A DNA stretch of 64,000 nt, taken from the NCBI GenBank assembly GCA_963920635.1, contig OY987298.1, forward strand, positions 145,798,257 through 145,862,256, written 5' to 3'. Position numbers and translations under genes: made by a program. The stretch is from Pseudeuparius sepicola. Its lineage: Eukaryota; Arthropoda; Insecta; Coleoptera; Anthribidae. Below are positions 47,262-59,072 of this stretch, in pieces. The notes beneath the pieces are model-generated. The model saw only the letters and a list, made by a program, of their open reading frames with translations, was not told where the DNA came from and searched no databases. Position 1 is the first letter of the stretch. The number at the start of each line of letters is the position of its first letter.

Positions 47262-48403
47262 CACGGGCGTAGCCCGGATTTAGTTTTGGGGGGGGGGGGG
47301 GGTTTAGTTTGAGAAGTAAATAAAACAACAAAAATATACTTACATGAAATTTAATATCTATATATTCATCCGAAAAACTACAACATATTTATAAAGTTCT
47401 TAACTTTAAATGAAATGGATAAATTAACTTCGTTCCTCTGCGCTAAATCTAAAACCTTTAAAGAAGAAATCTTCGGCTTTTTCTTTTAAATATATCCACT
47501 ACTTCATCTGCATGAATTTCTGTTCCATAGTGAATGTTCATTAGAGCCAAACCATTAAGTCTGTTTTCACTTGTAGTGTTTCGTAAATAGTTTTCCAGTC
47601 TCCTTAGGCTCGAGAAAGACCTTTCTGGGGTAGCAGTGGATACAGGAATGGTAGCCAAGATTTGTAGTAATGTGTAAATATTAGGATAAAGGTTTTTATC
47701 GCACATATCTAGGCATTCCAAACTTGATTTCGGGGTAGGCAGTCTTCTTATCAGCATGCAAGGTAGCTGAAGCTTTGATAGCTAAATCCAAATTTGTTTC
47801 TTTATTAGAAACCCCTTGACCTTGACTACACCACTTTTTCCAGTAAGTAGTCCATACCTCTTTAGGTTTATCACCCTTCCTTTTTTTCCCCTCCATTTTT
47901 CGACAGTAATAATGATTCACGTATCTATCCTTAACAAGGTCATCGAATAACAGTGCACTAAAATTACTCACTTACACGGTACACTTAATTCTCTTCACTA
48001 TTCGTTCACCACTTTTCACTTTTATTCGCTTCGAGTTCGCATGGAACAATACCTACTGCCGTAAGCGCGGTCACGCGCCGCTTATATAGCAGCCCAGTAG
48101 CCGTCCAGAAACTTCCACGAACTTCCACAAAGTTCCGCTCATTTCGACCGAGGGGCGGGGCGAATAATCGAGAAACAACGCAAAGTGTCCCTACAATACA
48201 AAATAGTTCGGCTGCAACTGCGTCTGCCCCTCGTCAAAAGATGGCGCTAGGCGCTACTATTACTACATATATTCAAACGTAATAATAATTTAACTCTTCA
48301 CTCCTCGTATTTTTTCGGTATAATATTAGGTAATATTTTGCTTATTTCGGGGGGGGGGGGGGTTGAACCCCCGAAACCCCCCCCCCCCTTGGCTACGCCC
48401 GTG
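47262..48403 (-). mobile_element. Gutted hAT transposon, CACGGGCGTAGCC ends
   Basis: CACGGGCGTAGCC and its inverse bound 1.14 kb, each followed inward by a G- or C-homopolymer run. The minus strand keeps the two ends of a transposase gene with the middle deleted. An 8-bp target duplication is not visible. Confidence 0.7.
47458..47971 (-). pseudogene. hAT transposase remnant with C-terminal dimerisation domain
   Basis: The 3' frame (47757-47458) encodes ILATIPVSTATPERSFSSLR and LENYLRNTTSENRLNGLALM, the hallmark hAT C-terminal dimerisation region. The 5' frame (47971-47696) encodes MEGKKRKGDKPKEVWTTYWK and overlaps it out of phase. The catalytic core is missing, so the gene is an internal deletion derivative that kept its start and its end. 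Confidence 0.8.
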
Positions 48404-48621
48404 TAAGCTTATGAGAGTTCAAATCATGCAGCCGGCTCTCGTACTATTATGGTGAATAGGCAAGGTCAATACGTATTGCCTATTGAATGATGTACGTACG
48501 TCATGATCTCTGTTTGTCACTAAAACAACAAATCGAAAATAAATTGATTATATTTATAACAACCTATAGGACAAATTCAAAATTTTTAATACACAAATAT
48601 GTATAACTTGCGAGGCTCATG

Positions 48622-49339
48622 TATAGTCCTCCTTACGGCAGAATGCGTGCGACGGTAAGGGGGAAGAACTCGCAAATATTATAGAATTAGTCACAGTTCA
48701 GGGGCGTAGCTCAATTTTGTGTAACTCACCGACTTAATTTTCATATAATTGTTATTTAATTTATTGTTAATATTATTCTTAACTGTGATGCCCTAGACTA
48801 TGGAGGAAGGCAAACCCATTGGCAATTATTTCTCGTGCTTGAGAATGCAACGTTCTTCCCTGTTTACTCATTTTGCACACGTTAACTCCCGAACATACGA
48901 AACGCCACTGAGCTCTCTGAGCCGGCGGAAAAAACTTGCCAGCGGCCTAAAAAATGAGGTCGGTGTGGTAGCCCAAATACGCAATTAACTTTACGTACTA
49001 TAGAAACAGGCACAAAACGCGTTGGCTAACTGATTTTGTCAGCCGATTCCTTCGCAGAAGTGCTGTGTTGCCGTATTTCAAAGGCGATGGTAGGCGCGAC
49101 GATATTGAAAAAAATATAATAGGTGTTTTATCACACCGCGTTAAAAATAAATGATAAACAAAAATGGGTAAGTGGTCCCGTGATGCCAGCTTTATTTTTT
49201 CGGTATAACAAGAGTTCAGAAATTCGGCTTCAATATGATAAAACTTGTATTCGCCAATAAATAACGACTACTCGTATAGGAAATCTCGCAACGCTGCCCG
49301 CATTCTTTAGAAACGTTTTCTTTCGTGCTTTGGACTATA
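48622..49339 (+). mobile_element. 720-bp MITE, copy A
   Basis: Ends TATAGTCC and GGACTATA. The interior includes CAGGGGCGTAGCTCAATTTT, a short ORF remnant on the minus strand and ATTTTTAACGCG-type segments. It ends about 195 bases before the start codon of the 49534 gene. Copies B (55772-56340) and C (59073-59797) are in the opposite orientation. Confidence 0.85.
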
Positions 49340-49533
49340 CATATGTCGCGGAATGTAGTACCATATCGAAATAATATTGAACATACAAACGGATAAAAGC
49401 ACGTTGCAACTTGAATTTTCCGGTTTTTCAAGTGCCCGAGGATATGGATGAAAGAACACATGCTTGTTAGCGTTTACCTTGATATTCTCTAATCGTTTAT
49501 TTGAATATTAGTTCGTGTTCGAGCTACACAAAG

Positions 49534-52500
49534 ATGTCGTCGGTATCTAGTGTGGAAGATAACACTTGGCCGCAAACGTCAGAAAATTGGAGTGTGGCAA
49601 ACTTGAAAACACTATTTGAGAATTTGGTATGACCACAAACTATTTTAGAGACGATTCTTTTTAGTTTTTCGAATTGAGAAATAAAACTCTTGCAGAGTCT
49701 TGAACTTTTCAAGGTAGACAACCGGAACAAAATTAACACTGACAATAATTTTCAATTTTAAAGAATGTTGATGGTGTTCGCAAAAAAGCCGTTATGCATA
49801 TTTTTTTAATTGCGTTATTATAAAACAGAATCAAAGTCTAATGATCTAATGTGAAGCAATATTACACTTACCTACCAACATTATTTATTGTGTGTAAACA
49901 GGATCACGTGAACGGCACAAAATCGCATTATGACATTTTCATATATTATAATTAATATACAGGGTGTGTTTTTCGAATTTTGGAGTTAACAGGTGTTTTG
50001 GGGCACATTTTGCCGATTTCAAGGCAAACGGTTGATTTTATCGTTACGAAACAAGAGTACATTTTTGTTGCAAAATAAAAAGATGCCCTAAAATGATGAA
50101 CCGGCGAGACCCAAAAGATAACCTCAAAAAGGTCAGGAGTAGAAAACCCATTGTGCTACCCCGCCCCTCCGCCTCTGGTCGATGAGAATAAATTGTTTTT
50201 ATACAAAATTGTTGTAATTCAGTTAATAAAGAATTGCACCAAGTTTAATTTAAATTGCATATGTTCTGTAGAAGTTATTGCGATAAAGAGGTTTTCAAAC
50301 TATAGGTACTTTTATCACCCTGTAACTTTCCTATTATGCACTTTAGAACCCATGTTTATAGGAAACTTTTTGTTCAAAATAACATTTTCTATTGCCATAT
50401 TATGTTGGCACCATAATTTAGAAACACCCTGTAGATGTTCTACTACGTTTCGAATAATTTAACTAACCGATAGGTCCAATAGGAGCGCATTTCGTAGCTG
50501 ATGACGAAGTGATCACGCTGTGACCAGTTACCAGCTACCGACTCTTTAACGACTATACTTGAGTGCAGGTATTGTTTTGGCAAAAAATCATAACATTTAT
50601 ATTCTCTCGAATGGTTTTAAATCATTCAAATGTTCTAAAAAGGTCGGGCATCGAAGTATGAACAATTTTTTGTGGATTTAAATAAAACATACAGATGAGT
50701 ACAAAAAACAAATTGTGATTATGGTAGGAATTTCATTTCATTGTGCTCTTCTATATAACACTTTTGCCGTTATAAAGTGACGTCATTAATTATTATGGGG
50801 GTATAAAAATATCCGCATAATGAAGTGCAAATATATTACACGCGGTTTTAAGGGTGGTCTTTAAGCCTCCCCTGCAAAGTTATTCCAGCCTTAAGAGGGA
50901 TAAAAAAATTTGGTTTTGATTTTTGTTTTCTCAAAAATGGTTAAATGTGGAAACTGAATTTTGGGATACGTTACCAGCAAGTTTAAACACACTTTACCTT
51001 AGAGTTACTTTTTGCGCTCTATGCCTTCTAAGGGTAGAAACTCGTATTCGTGTTTTTTTTACAGATTTTTTTGTAAGTTAGTTTATTTAAAAGGAAAAAT
51101 TAATTAGCAGTTTCTCCGAAAAAAAAAACTTTTTGTTAAATATTTAAATATAATCCCTAATATGGTTTCTTGAAAATTAGCTATTTTAAAAAATCATAGA
51201 AGGCCATAAATAATTAACCCATCCATATACCACCGCCTATGAGATACTCTCCCTTGGGCTTGGGACTACCAATAAAAAATAGAGACCATTTGTTTTCCTT
51301 GTCCTTCATATAGTTCTGAGGTGTCCAGTTTCGAATTGGGACACACTGTATAAAAAAGTGTTCTAAAAACAAATAGGTGTTTCGGGATTCTACCCTTAGC
51401 ATAGATTGGGATAGAAAAGTAATTAATTCTACAGTTAACGTATCTTCTAGCTGAATGGGTCCCAAAATTCAAGTTTCTAGATCGAACCGTTTTTGAAAAA
51501 AAAAAACAAATAAAATTTTGTGTCCCTCAACTTTGCAGGGGAGCCTTAAATCAAAAAGTTTTACATGAAAGACCTTCCGTAAAGCCACCTGTAAAACACT
51601 TCCTCCAAATATTTGCACATCATTACGGTACCCTGAATATTTATTTAAATCAACTTTCATGTGGGTAGCTGTTATACCTGCAATACAAAAAACAGCTTGT
51701 ATGTCGGAATTTATTTTGCATTTATTTTTCCTTATCTAGTCTGAAAACGTTGCTGATGGTGTGACATTGAACGAGATAATTCGGAAAAGTTCTGCATTTC
51801 CGATACCCTTCCCTGTAGACAGTGTAAAATGCCAATTTATCAAGGAAACTGTGCCGAAGGAAATTTTGGAAAGAAACGCTAATTCTGTATATCCAGTGGT
51901 GAGTGTAGTTGTATAGATCACAATACAGTTTGTTTGTTCATTTGTTTTTGAGGTACATTTTATAATATCTATCCAACCAGTACCTAAAGTCTATCCAAGT
52001 TACAGCGGCAGTAGATATAAACAAAGTCACATGACCGCATTGCGATCGATTATCAGGGTCTGACTAATATGATATACCCAGTGGCTTGTAATTCTGAACT
52101 AATTCTTTTAGAAGTTCTAAAAATTGTGTTTTTACCTTTCGTGGATCTTTATAAGTTTCCTGAAATTAAGTAGCAAAATAAATTTACAAAATATACTGCT
52201 CGCGATCCGATCTAAAATATGCAGGAAACTCGACTGAGGGAAGAGCCGGCCCTGCATTCTGCTCGCCGCGTAAACACTTGACATTTTATGACGGCCAGAC
52301 CAATAAGAGAATAGGTCACGTGGTGGCTAATGTTTTGATCCACTGCCTCTGTAACTTGGATAGACTTTAGGTAGGTACTTCAAACACTGCCATATCGATT
52401 GACTTCTTATTAAAACATTAAAATATTACGCAAATATACAAAAAAGTACTTTTGGCATGACTTATATCATTTCTTGTTTTTCTCTTTATATCAATAATTG

Positions 52501-55500
52501 CTTAAGCTCCACGAAACAGTTCTGCACCTTTACGTCCAATTCTTGAGCCACAAAAGGATATTTGGCAATGCCGTCGAGAAGAAAATTTACGAAAAAATGA
52601 CGTTGCCGATGCTCGTTGACAGGTTGTTGAAGAAGAGAGCCGCCATGTTCGTGAGTCACCACGACAAGTGTTTGTTGTTGGATGGAAGCTTCAAAGTTGG
52701 CCAATGGGAAACCATAGGTAGGTCCACAGACAGTCAGGAAACAGTGCTCATAAAAATGAGATATATGGAGACTTGAACGATTTTAAGAGTTTATTGCGAA
52801 ATGCCGAGGAACCAAGACCACGTGACGTAGGGTAAAATAAAAGTGTTGTCAAAATATATCCGCCTATCCTGTACAAATTGTAGGGAGTAATAGACCGTCA
52901 GAGAGTGACAGATTTTCCTTACTGATTTTCTCATTTATGCCTTGGAGAGGGTTGAAAGGTAAATCTATGCTGAGTCGGAAAATAGTAATTTTAAGTTTGG
53001 CCCCCGGGGAAAACATATGGAAAATTCGATTTTTCAAAACAGAAAAAAAGGTACTAATTCTCACTTATGCCATGTTCACCGTATGATTTCTTGTACTATT
53101 CCGACCTCGAAAACCCAAAGGCATAAGTGTAGCGTGTGGAAAAACGGTTGAATTAAGGGTTTGGCAGATCATACCAAAAAATTACTTGGTTTACTGACTC
53201 CGTCAGTTATGCCGTTCGAAATGGTGAAAACTTATATCCTCACTAGCCCAAAAATTGATTGGCAGAAGTATAAATAAAATGAATTGCAATAAAACTTTCT
53301 ATAGTTTCAGAGGCATAAGTGCAGAAATCAGTTGACGAAAAAAAAAATTTCCGACTTATTTTCCGACCCAAAAGTGCATTTTTCCACACGCATCACTTCT
53401 GCCAATCAATTTTTGGGATAGTGAGGAGATAAGTTTTCACCATTTCGAACGGCATAACTGACGGAGTCAGTAAACCAAGTCATTTTTTGTGTGATCTGCC
53501 ATATCTCAAATCATATACGGTGAAAATGGCATAAGTGAGAATTAGTACCTTTTTTTCCGACTAAGCATCGATTTACCTTTCAACCCTCTCCAAGGCATAA
53601 ATGAGAAAATCAGTAAGGAAAATCTGTCACTGTCTGACGGTCTATATAAGCGGATAATATAAAATGTAGTAAAAAAATACATTGACAAAAGTAAAAAAAA
53701 TAGTGATAAAAACAATTGCTATCTTATGTTTCTAGGCAGCCCTGAAGAAACTCCCCCACTTACTCTCGAGAACTACATTTCCTACGACGAACTCAAGTTG
53801 TCGGCATATCTGTCTGTGTCGTCTTACACACATTTCGTCAACATTGGCGACAGGAACAACTCGGGTGAAATAGAACCAATGAGAAATAAGGTAGAGGACG
53901 AGGGGATTGTTGTAGGTCTGATTGGTGCGAGATTCCAAAAAATGGGTCGGATGGATTATCCAGAATGCATCGTTTCCAAGCGGCAGAACACCGCTGAAAA
54001 TGGATATGGGCGTTTCGTTGTTCCAACTCTTACAGGTAAGCAAGATATTTTACAAGCTTTTATTTAACATCATCTGTTAGTGTGGGTCGAATCTTGCAAG
54101 CTGAATTAGAACCACTTCCTGACATCCGATTGAGCTGAAATTTTGCATACACCTTTAGTTCCGGTCACTATTGTAATACTTTCAAAATGGCCGCCGCTCC
54201 AAGATGGCGGATGATGTATTTTTTGCCAACCCCCTTAATATGGGTACCAAAATGAAAGGGCTTGAAAAGTAGAAAACGATAAAGTTAGTGACATCACACT
54301 AAATTCAAAATGGCCGCCGCTCCAAGATGGCGGAGGGCTTGAAAAGTAGAAAACGATAATGTTAGTGACATCACACTAAATTCAATATGGCCGCCGCTCC
54401 AAGATTGCGGATTACCTATTTGATACCCAACATAAGTATCAAATGAAAGGGCTCGACGGGTAGAAAACAATAAGATGAATGACTTCATACGATATCCAGT
54501 ATGGCGGCCGCCCCAAGATGGCGGACTAAATTTCTTTACCACCCTCCTGACATGGGAATCAAATAGGTACTAAAAAGCACAAAATAAAATTGAAAATAAA
54601 AAACCTTTTTAAAAACAAGCCATGTAGTGAAACGAATAAAATAAGTTTAGGTTTTCGTTAAAATAATTCAATTCCAAATTGCGACAAGTTTTCGCAATTA
54701 ATTGAAAAGCTTGTCGCGCGAATTGTAAAGGAAAAAATGCATACTTTGGCAAATTAGATACTTGCTTATCAACCAATCACTGTCCAATAAAATTAATTGG
54801 TAGGTACCTACTTTCATCAACATTTCGCGCGACAAGTTTTTCAATTTGCAAAAACTTTGCGTAATTTTAAATTGAATTATCTTAACGAAAACCTAAACTT
54901 ATTTTATTCGTTTTAGTACATGGCTTAAATAAAAGCCTGTTTTTAAAAAGTTTTTTTTTATTTTCAATTTTATTTATAATACTATTATCTATAAACTTGG
55001 GTCCACAGGCGCTTCGTTTTTATTTTCGAATATATGATACAGATTTCCCCGCACAAGCAACTAGTTGCTTTTGGGGTTATCTTTGTTTGGAGTATTGTGA
55101 GGCTAAGAATTATTATTATTTATCAGGTATATCAACCTCCCTTCTGCATCATCTTAAAAGCTCAGTAGTATCATAATATTGTATTGTCACCGGAACTGAA
55201 TAAGTTTGCAAAATTTCAGATTGATGCGACAAATTAGAAGTGGGTGAAAATCGGTTTGCTAGATTTGTTTACAAAGTTACATACACACAAACAAACATAC
55301 AAGTCAATAATAAAATTGTGTTAAGAATACAATGAGCGAAAAAAATCTAACTAATTCGTATTTGAAAATCGTCTACAGGCATATTCGTGAATTTCTTAGA
55401 CGAACCAAGCCTCACCTTTGAAGAACAAAAGAGCAGGTTGAGCGACAAAACGAAATTCACCGAAATGAGAGCGGACACGTTTTTTTGCCATTCCGCATAC

Positions 55501-58500
55501 GAAAGGCGGATAGCCCTATCCATAGACACGCTGCTTATCGAAGCCAATCAAAGAGCCAAAGATGCCGGCAAGATGGCGTACGTCCACGTGGTTGGCATCG
55601 GTTTGGGAGTCTGGAGGATATCTCCAGTCCAAGACAAGATGTTTATGGAGACGTGTTATAAGAGAATAAGGTCGGTATTAAATCTACCATAATTCTGTGT
55701 AATATCTTGTCTGTTTTTTTGTGTGTCAAATAACAGTTTTCATTTAACTGTTATTATTATTATTATAACGCAGGAAAGAAAACGTTTCTAAAGAATGCGG
55801 GCAGCGTTGCGAGATTTTCCTATACGAGTAGGTGTTATTTATTGGCGAATACAAGTTTTAGCATATTTTTTTCAACATCGTCGCGTCTACCATCGCCTTT
55901 GAAATACGGCAACAAAGCACTTCTGCCAGCGAACCGGCCGACGAAACCAGTTAGCCAACGCGTTTTGTGCCTGCTTCTATAGTACGTAAAGTTAACTGCG
56001 TATTTGTGCTACCACACAGCGCTCACTTTTTCGGCCGCTGGCAAGCTTAGCATCAGAGAGCTCAGTGGCGTTTCGTATGTTCGGGAGTTAACGTGCGCAA
56101 AATGAGTAAAATAACGTTGTATTCTCAAGCAAGAGAAATAATTGCCAATGTTATAATGGTTTGCCTTCCTCTATAATAGTCTTATAAGGCACCACCGTTA
56201 AGAATAATATTAACTATAAATTAAATAACAGTTATATTAAAATTAAGTCAGTGAGTTACACAAAATTGAGCTACGCCCCTGAACCGTGACTAATTCTATA
56301 ATATTTACGTCGCACGCATTCTGCCGCAAGAACGACTATAATAAAGCCTCACTTTTTCGCCTCCCCACTGGAATAAAGAAAATCCGAGAAATATGAAAAA
56401 ATTGTCCACCCTACATGTATATTCTTGGGTACCTTCAAATAACGCTTGTGTCATTTTTAGGTTCTTAGGTAAAGTGTTGACTAACGTAAGCGACATCTGT
56501 TTTGCTTACATGAGGCAACAAAGTTGCGGGAAATACAAGAATGGTGAAACCATGCCAATCCAGGGACACCCTGCAGAAGGCATAGCTATCCACATATTCA
56601 ATAGAACCCCTCATGAAAAGCTAAAAGGCCCCCATGAAGGTAGGGTGACCACATTCATTACTTTACTACTTCCCAATGTCTATTTTGTATTAGATTAGCA
56701 GTGCAGTTTTTTCACAATTACACAATTTGGTAGGTGCCATACGACCTAACATACCCATACAGTGAGAATCTGCAGAATTAAATTTATAAGATTTTCATTC
56801 ACATCTGGAAATAGGTACCTATGTTGTTTGTTTTTAACCGACTTCAAAAAAGGAGGAGGTTATCAATTCGGTTGTATTTTTATTTTTTTATGTTTGTTAC
56901 CTCAGAACTCCGTCATTTATAAACCGATGTGGACAATTCTTTTTTATTTGGAAGGGTATACCTACAGAATGGTTCCATTTAAATTTGAAGAAAAAAATCC
57001 ACCCCTAAGGGTGGACAAATAGGGGATGGAATTTTATATTGAACCGATTTCGATGATTCTTTTTTATTAGAAAGGGAGTACCTTAGAGGTGGCTCCATTT
57101 AAATTAGAAGAAAAAATTCCACCCGTAAGGGTGGAAAATAGGGGATGAAATTTCATATTGGACCGATTTCGGTGATTATTTCTTTATTGGAAAGGGGGTA
57201 CCTTAGGTGTGGTCCCATTTAAATTGAAAGAAAAAATTCCACCCCTAAGGGTAGATAAATAGGGGATGAAAGTTCATATTGGACCAATTTGGATGATTCT
57301 TATTTTATTAGAAAGGGGTTACCTGAGGGGTGGTCACATTTATATTTGAAGAGAAATTAAATTTGAAGAGAAAAATTTCAAACCTAAGGGTGGACAAATA
57401 GGCGATGGAATTTAATATTGGACCGATATCGATTAATTCTTAATAATTCACTAAAAAATAAGAAATAAAAATATTTTAACAAAAAAATAACACCGACTTC
57501 ACAAATTTGCCCGTATGCACATTTCAACTAAAATTTTAGAAATATTTTTCTCTTTCTAAATTGAGTTTTCTTTGGAGTCGGTGACAGTAAGTTATGATGT
57601 ATGTAGGATATGATGTATTCATATCTAAATAGATTTAAATTCCTTGTCTTGACTGTCACCAAATCCAAAGATAACTCAATTTAGAAAGAGAAAAATATTT
57701 CTAAAATTTTAGTTGAAATGTGCATATGGGAAAATGTTTGAAGTTGTTTTTAATTTGTTTGTTATTTTTTTTATTTCCTTGGCAATGTACATACAACCTT
57801 GGCACACGATATTTAATCGTTGAGTACAGGATAATAAATGAAGAGAAACAACAAAGTCACCTGGCGCCATCTATTGGTAAGACAATTTTTAAACCAACAG
57901 ATGGCGCCAGGCTGCTTTAAGCTTTAACACAAATATTTCGTAAAGTTTTCCAGCGTTATTCCCCTCTCCATATTTTTTTACTCTTTGATGATTTCTTTAC
58001 TCAATAGTCATACATTATTTTGTTATCGTACTTTGCAGGTAAACTGCTGGTAGTTTCTTATGCCTGGGATGCCAATGCATTGCCTGGAAATGAGTTTTGG
58101 GCGGGAAGTGTGGCATCCAGTGGAGACTCAGCGTGTGCTTGCTCTACTCAGGTAAAGTATAAATGAACTCACTTGGATATACGGGGCGCGATCTATTTCA
58201 CAGCATTTACCACGCTCTGCTACTGGTAAAAATACCAGACTTATCAGCTGAAATCACCCGTATAAAATTCAAAGGTTCTTAAGCGGTCGACGTCGACCTA
58301 GTCGAGGAGGCAGCCAATAAGAAAGCGAGCGTAGCGATTTGATTGGTCGGCGTTTCGGAGATCCACGGAGCAGGTGTCGACGTAGGCCAGTTAGGCTAGT
58401 GTAACCAGTAGCTTGTACGGAAATAAGGATTGCACTTTATTTTACGGATTTTGGTTTTGTGTATAGATTTTTGTGTGGTGTCTTTTTGTGTGTAACAAAA

Positions 58501-58924
58501 TTATCGGTTTGCTTTGGTTTGATTAATTTCAAAGTTTATTTAATTCTTTTTTAGAGCATTTAAATAAAATTCGTATATTATTAAGGGCCGCGCGCCGCCT
58601 ATGATTAGATCTTGTTTTACAAATCAAACGCCTCCCTACCAAGCGTTTTTATTTTTTATGATGTTACAAGTTACAAGTGAGTTCATTTATACTATACTTA
58701 CTGTTATTTAAATAGTCTATATGTTTTTAATGTTAGTGATATTATAAATGAAAACTGATTGTATTGACCAGGTGGCTGAGCTTCACAATCCCCATATCAA
58801 TTCCAAACTGAGGGGTTCCGAACTAAAGATAGCAACATTGGACGGTACTGTAGTGCCATTTATTGAGTACTGCAGGATTATTGGTGACAAAAAGAAGGCG
58901 GAGAAGAACATAATCCAAAAATAG
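49534..58924 (+). CDS. DUF4804-like macrodomain protein, candidate arginine ADP-ribosylhydrolase
   Basis: Eight exons: 49534-49626, 51740-51898, 52507-52717, 53736-54035, 55379-55670, 56461-56639, 58039-58151 and 58772-58924. They total 1500 bases and 499 residues; each intron is GT-AG and all phases join in frame. No signal peptide or membrane span is seen, so it is probably cytosolic or nuclear. The first about 150 residues are helical. The rest carries [10 protein letters not shown] (near residue 240), [12 protein letters not shown] (322-333), [31 protein letters not shown] (about 416-432) and [10 protein letters not shown] Gly-rich loop after a hydrophobic strand and an Asp/Glu-bearing WD...GNEFW motif fit the DUF4804 macrodomain class. 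Legionella MavL and two Drosophila members of that class are reported to remove ADP-ribose from arginine. The family call is from memory, about 60% sure; the gene structure is much firmer. Confidence 0.85.
49960..50431. mobile_element. CAGGGTG-ended MITE in intron 1
   Basis: CAGGGTGTGTTTTTCGAATT at the left and AAACACCCTG at the right, with TA on each side. It lies in intron 1 of the 49534 gene. No coding content. Confidence 0.6.
50870..51550. repeat. Foldback in intron 1
   Basis: TAAGCCTCCCCTGCAAAGTT with ATTTTGGGA is mirrored by AACTTTGCAGGGGAGCCTTA and TCCCAAAAT near 51455-51550. Frames within are AT-rich and unremarkable. Confidence 0.65.
51982..52372. mobile_element. MITE in intron 2
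   Basis: ACCTAAAGTCTATCCAAGTT and its inverse bound 391 bp, and the inverted match continues through CAG.GGCAGT.GAT to about 33 bp. Fills most of the 608-base intron 2. Confidence 0.85.
52889..53646. mobile_element. Foldback with repeated GGCATAAGTG motif in intron 3
   Basis: TAGACCGTCAGAGAGTGACA is mirrored at the right end. GGCATAAGTG or close variants occur about seven times in both orientations, and ACTGACTCCGTCAGTTATGC occurs inside. It fills most of intron 3. Confidence 0.8.
54083..54972 (-). repeat. Interspersed element with foldback head and tandem tail, copy 2 (intron 4)
   Basis: Inverted copy of the 39470-40565 family. The tail AGCTGAAATTTTGCATACAC comes first, then about three tandem units with CCAAGATGGCGG (54180-54560), then the hairpin with AAGCTTGTCGCGCGAA and ATTTCGCGCGACAAG arms. 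Lies in intron 4 of the 49534 gene. Confidence 0.8.
55772..56340 (-). mobile_element. 720-bp MITE family, copy B (intron 5)
   Basis: Same family as 48622-49339 but inverted and with an internal deletion of about 150 bases between GTTTTAGCATA and TTTTTTTCAAC. It occupies most of intron 5. Confidence 0.85.
56836..57500. repeat. AACCGACTTC repeat with four tandem about 120-bp units (intron 6)
   Basis: Starts AACCGACTTCAAAAAAGGAG, a sequence I recall as very common in insect genomes, especially Lepidoptera. It continues with four units each carrying TTCCACCCCTAAGGGTGGA-type and GGGGATGAAATTTCATATTG-type segments. It closes with CACCGACTTCAC. Confidence 0.75.
57515..57725. repeat. Palindrome with about 75-bp arms (intron 6)
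   Basis: ATGCACATTTCAACTAAAAT with TTTTCTCTTTCTAAATTGAG is repeated inverted after a spacer of about 60 bases. Confidence 0.85.
57860..57911. promoter_or_regulatory. Inverted pair of CTCF-like sites (intron 6)
   Basis: CCTGGCGCCATCTATTGGT and ACCAACAGATGGCGCCAGG are 19-bp inverted arms with one mismatch and a 14-base spacer. Each arm reads CCAAYAGATGGCGC, one mismatch from the insect and vertebrate CTCF core CCASYAGRTGGCGC. A small MITE or plain hairpin is the alternative. Confidence 0.4.
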
Positions 58925-59072
58925 GATGTAATTTTATTGTTATATTGTTAGTTTTTATATTATTTTATTAAGTATGATATTTCTAGGAGATTGTTACGTT
59001 ACTATGTAGGAACTTACTATTTTATTATAATATTTTTATGAGATTTTCAGGTTTCTGTGTACTTATTTCACA

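Larger units (their letters stand above)
46433..48450. mobile_element. Inverted-repeat element interrupted by a hAT element
   Basis: Outer arms AAAGCCGGACACATGATTTC with CTCATAAG (46440-46475) pair with CTTATGAGAGTTCAAATCAT and GCAGCCGGCT (48408-48445). An inner pair (46491-46570 and 46965-47045) contains GCGAGTAGGTTGCCTCA and its inverse. The hAT element at 47262-48403 sits inside the right side. Confidence 0.6.

Noticed and set aside
55387..55692. Start codon at the exon-5 ATG-like position giving a separate short gene
   Set aside because: The exon has a clean acceptor just upstream and joins in phase to exons 4 and 6, so it is internal to the eight-exon gene.
49534..58924. Horizontally acquired bacterial effector gene, given the link to a Legionella protein
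   Set aside because: The gene has seven introns and insect-like splice sites, and related proteins are reported in Drosophila. The sequence alone gives no sign of recent transfer.
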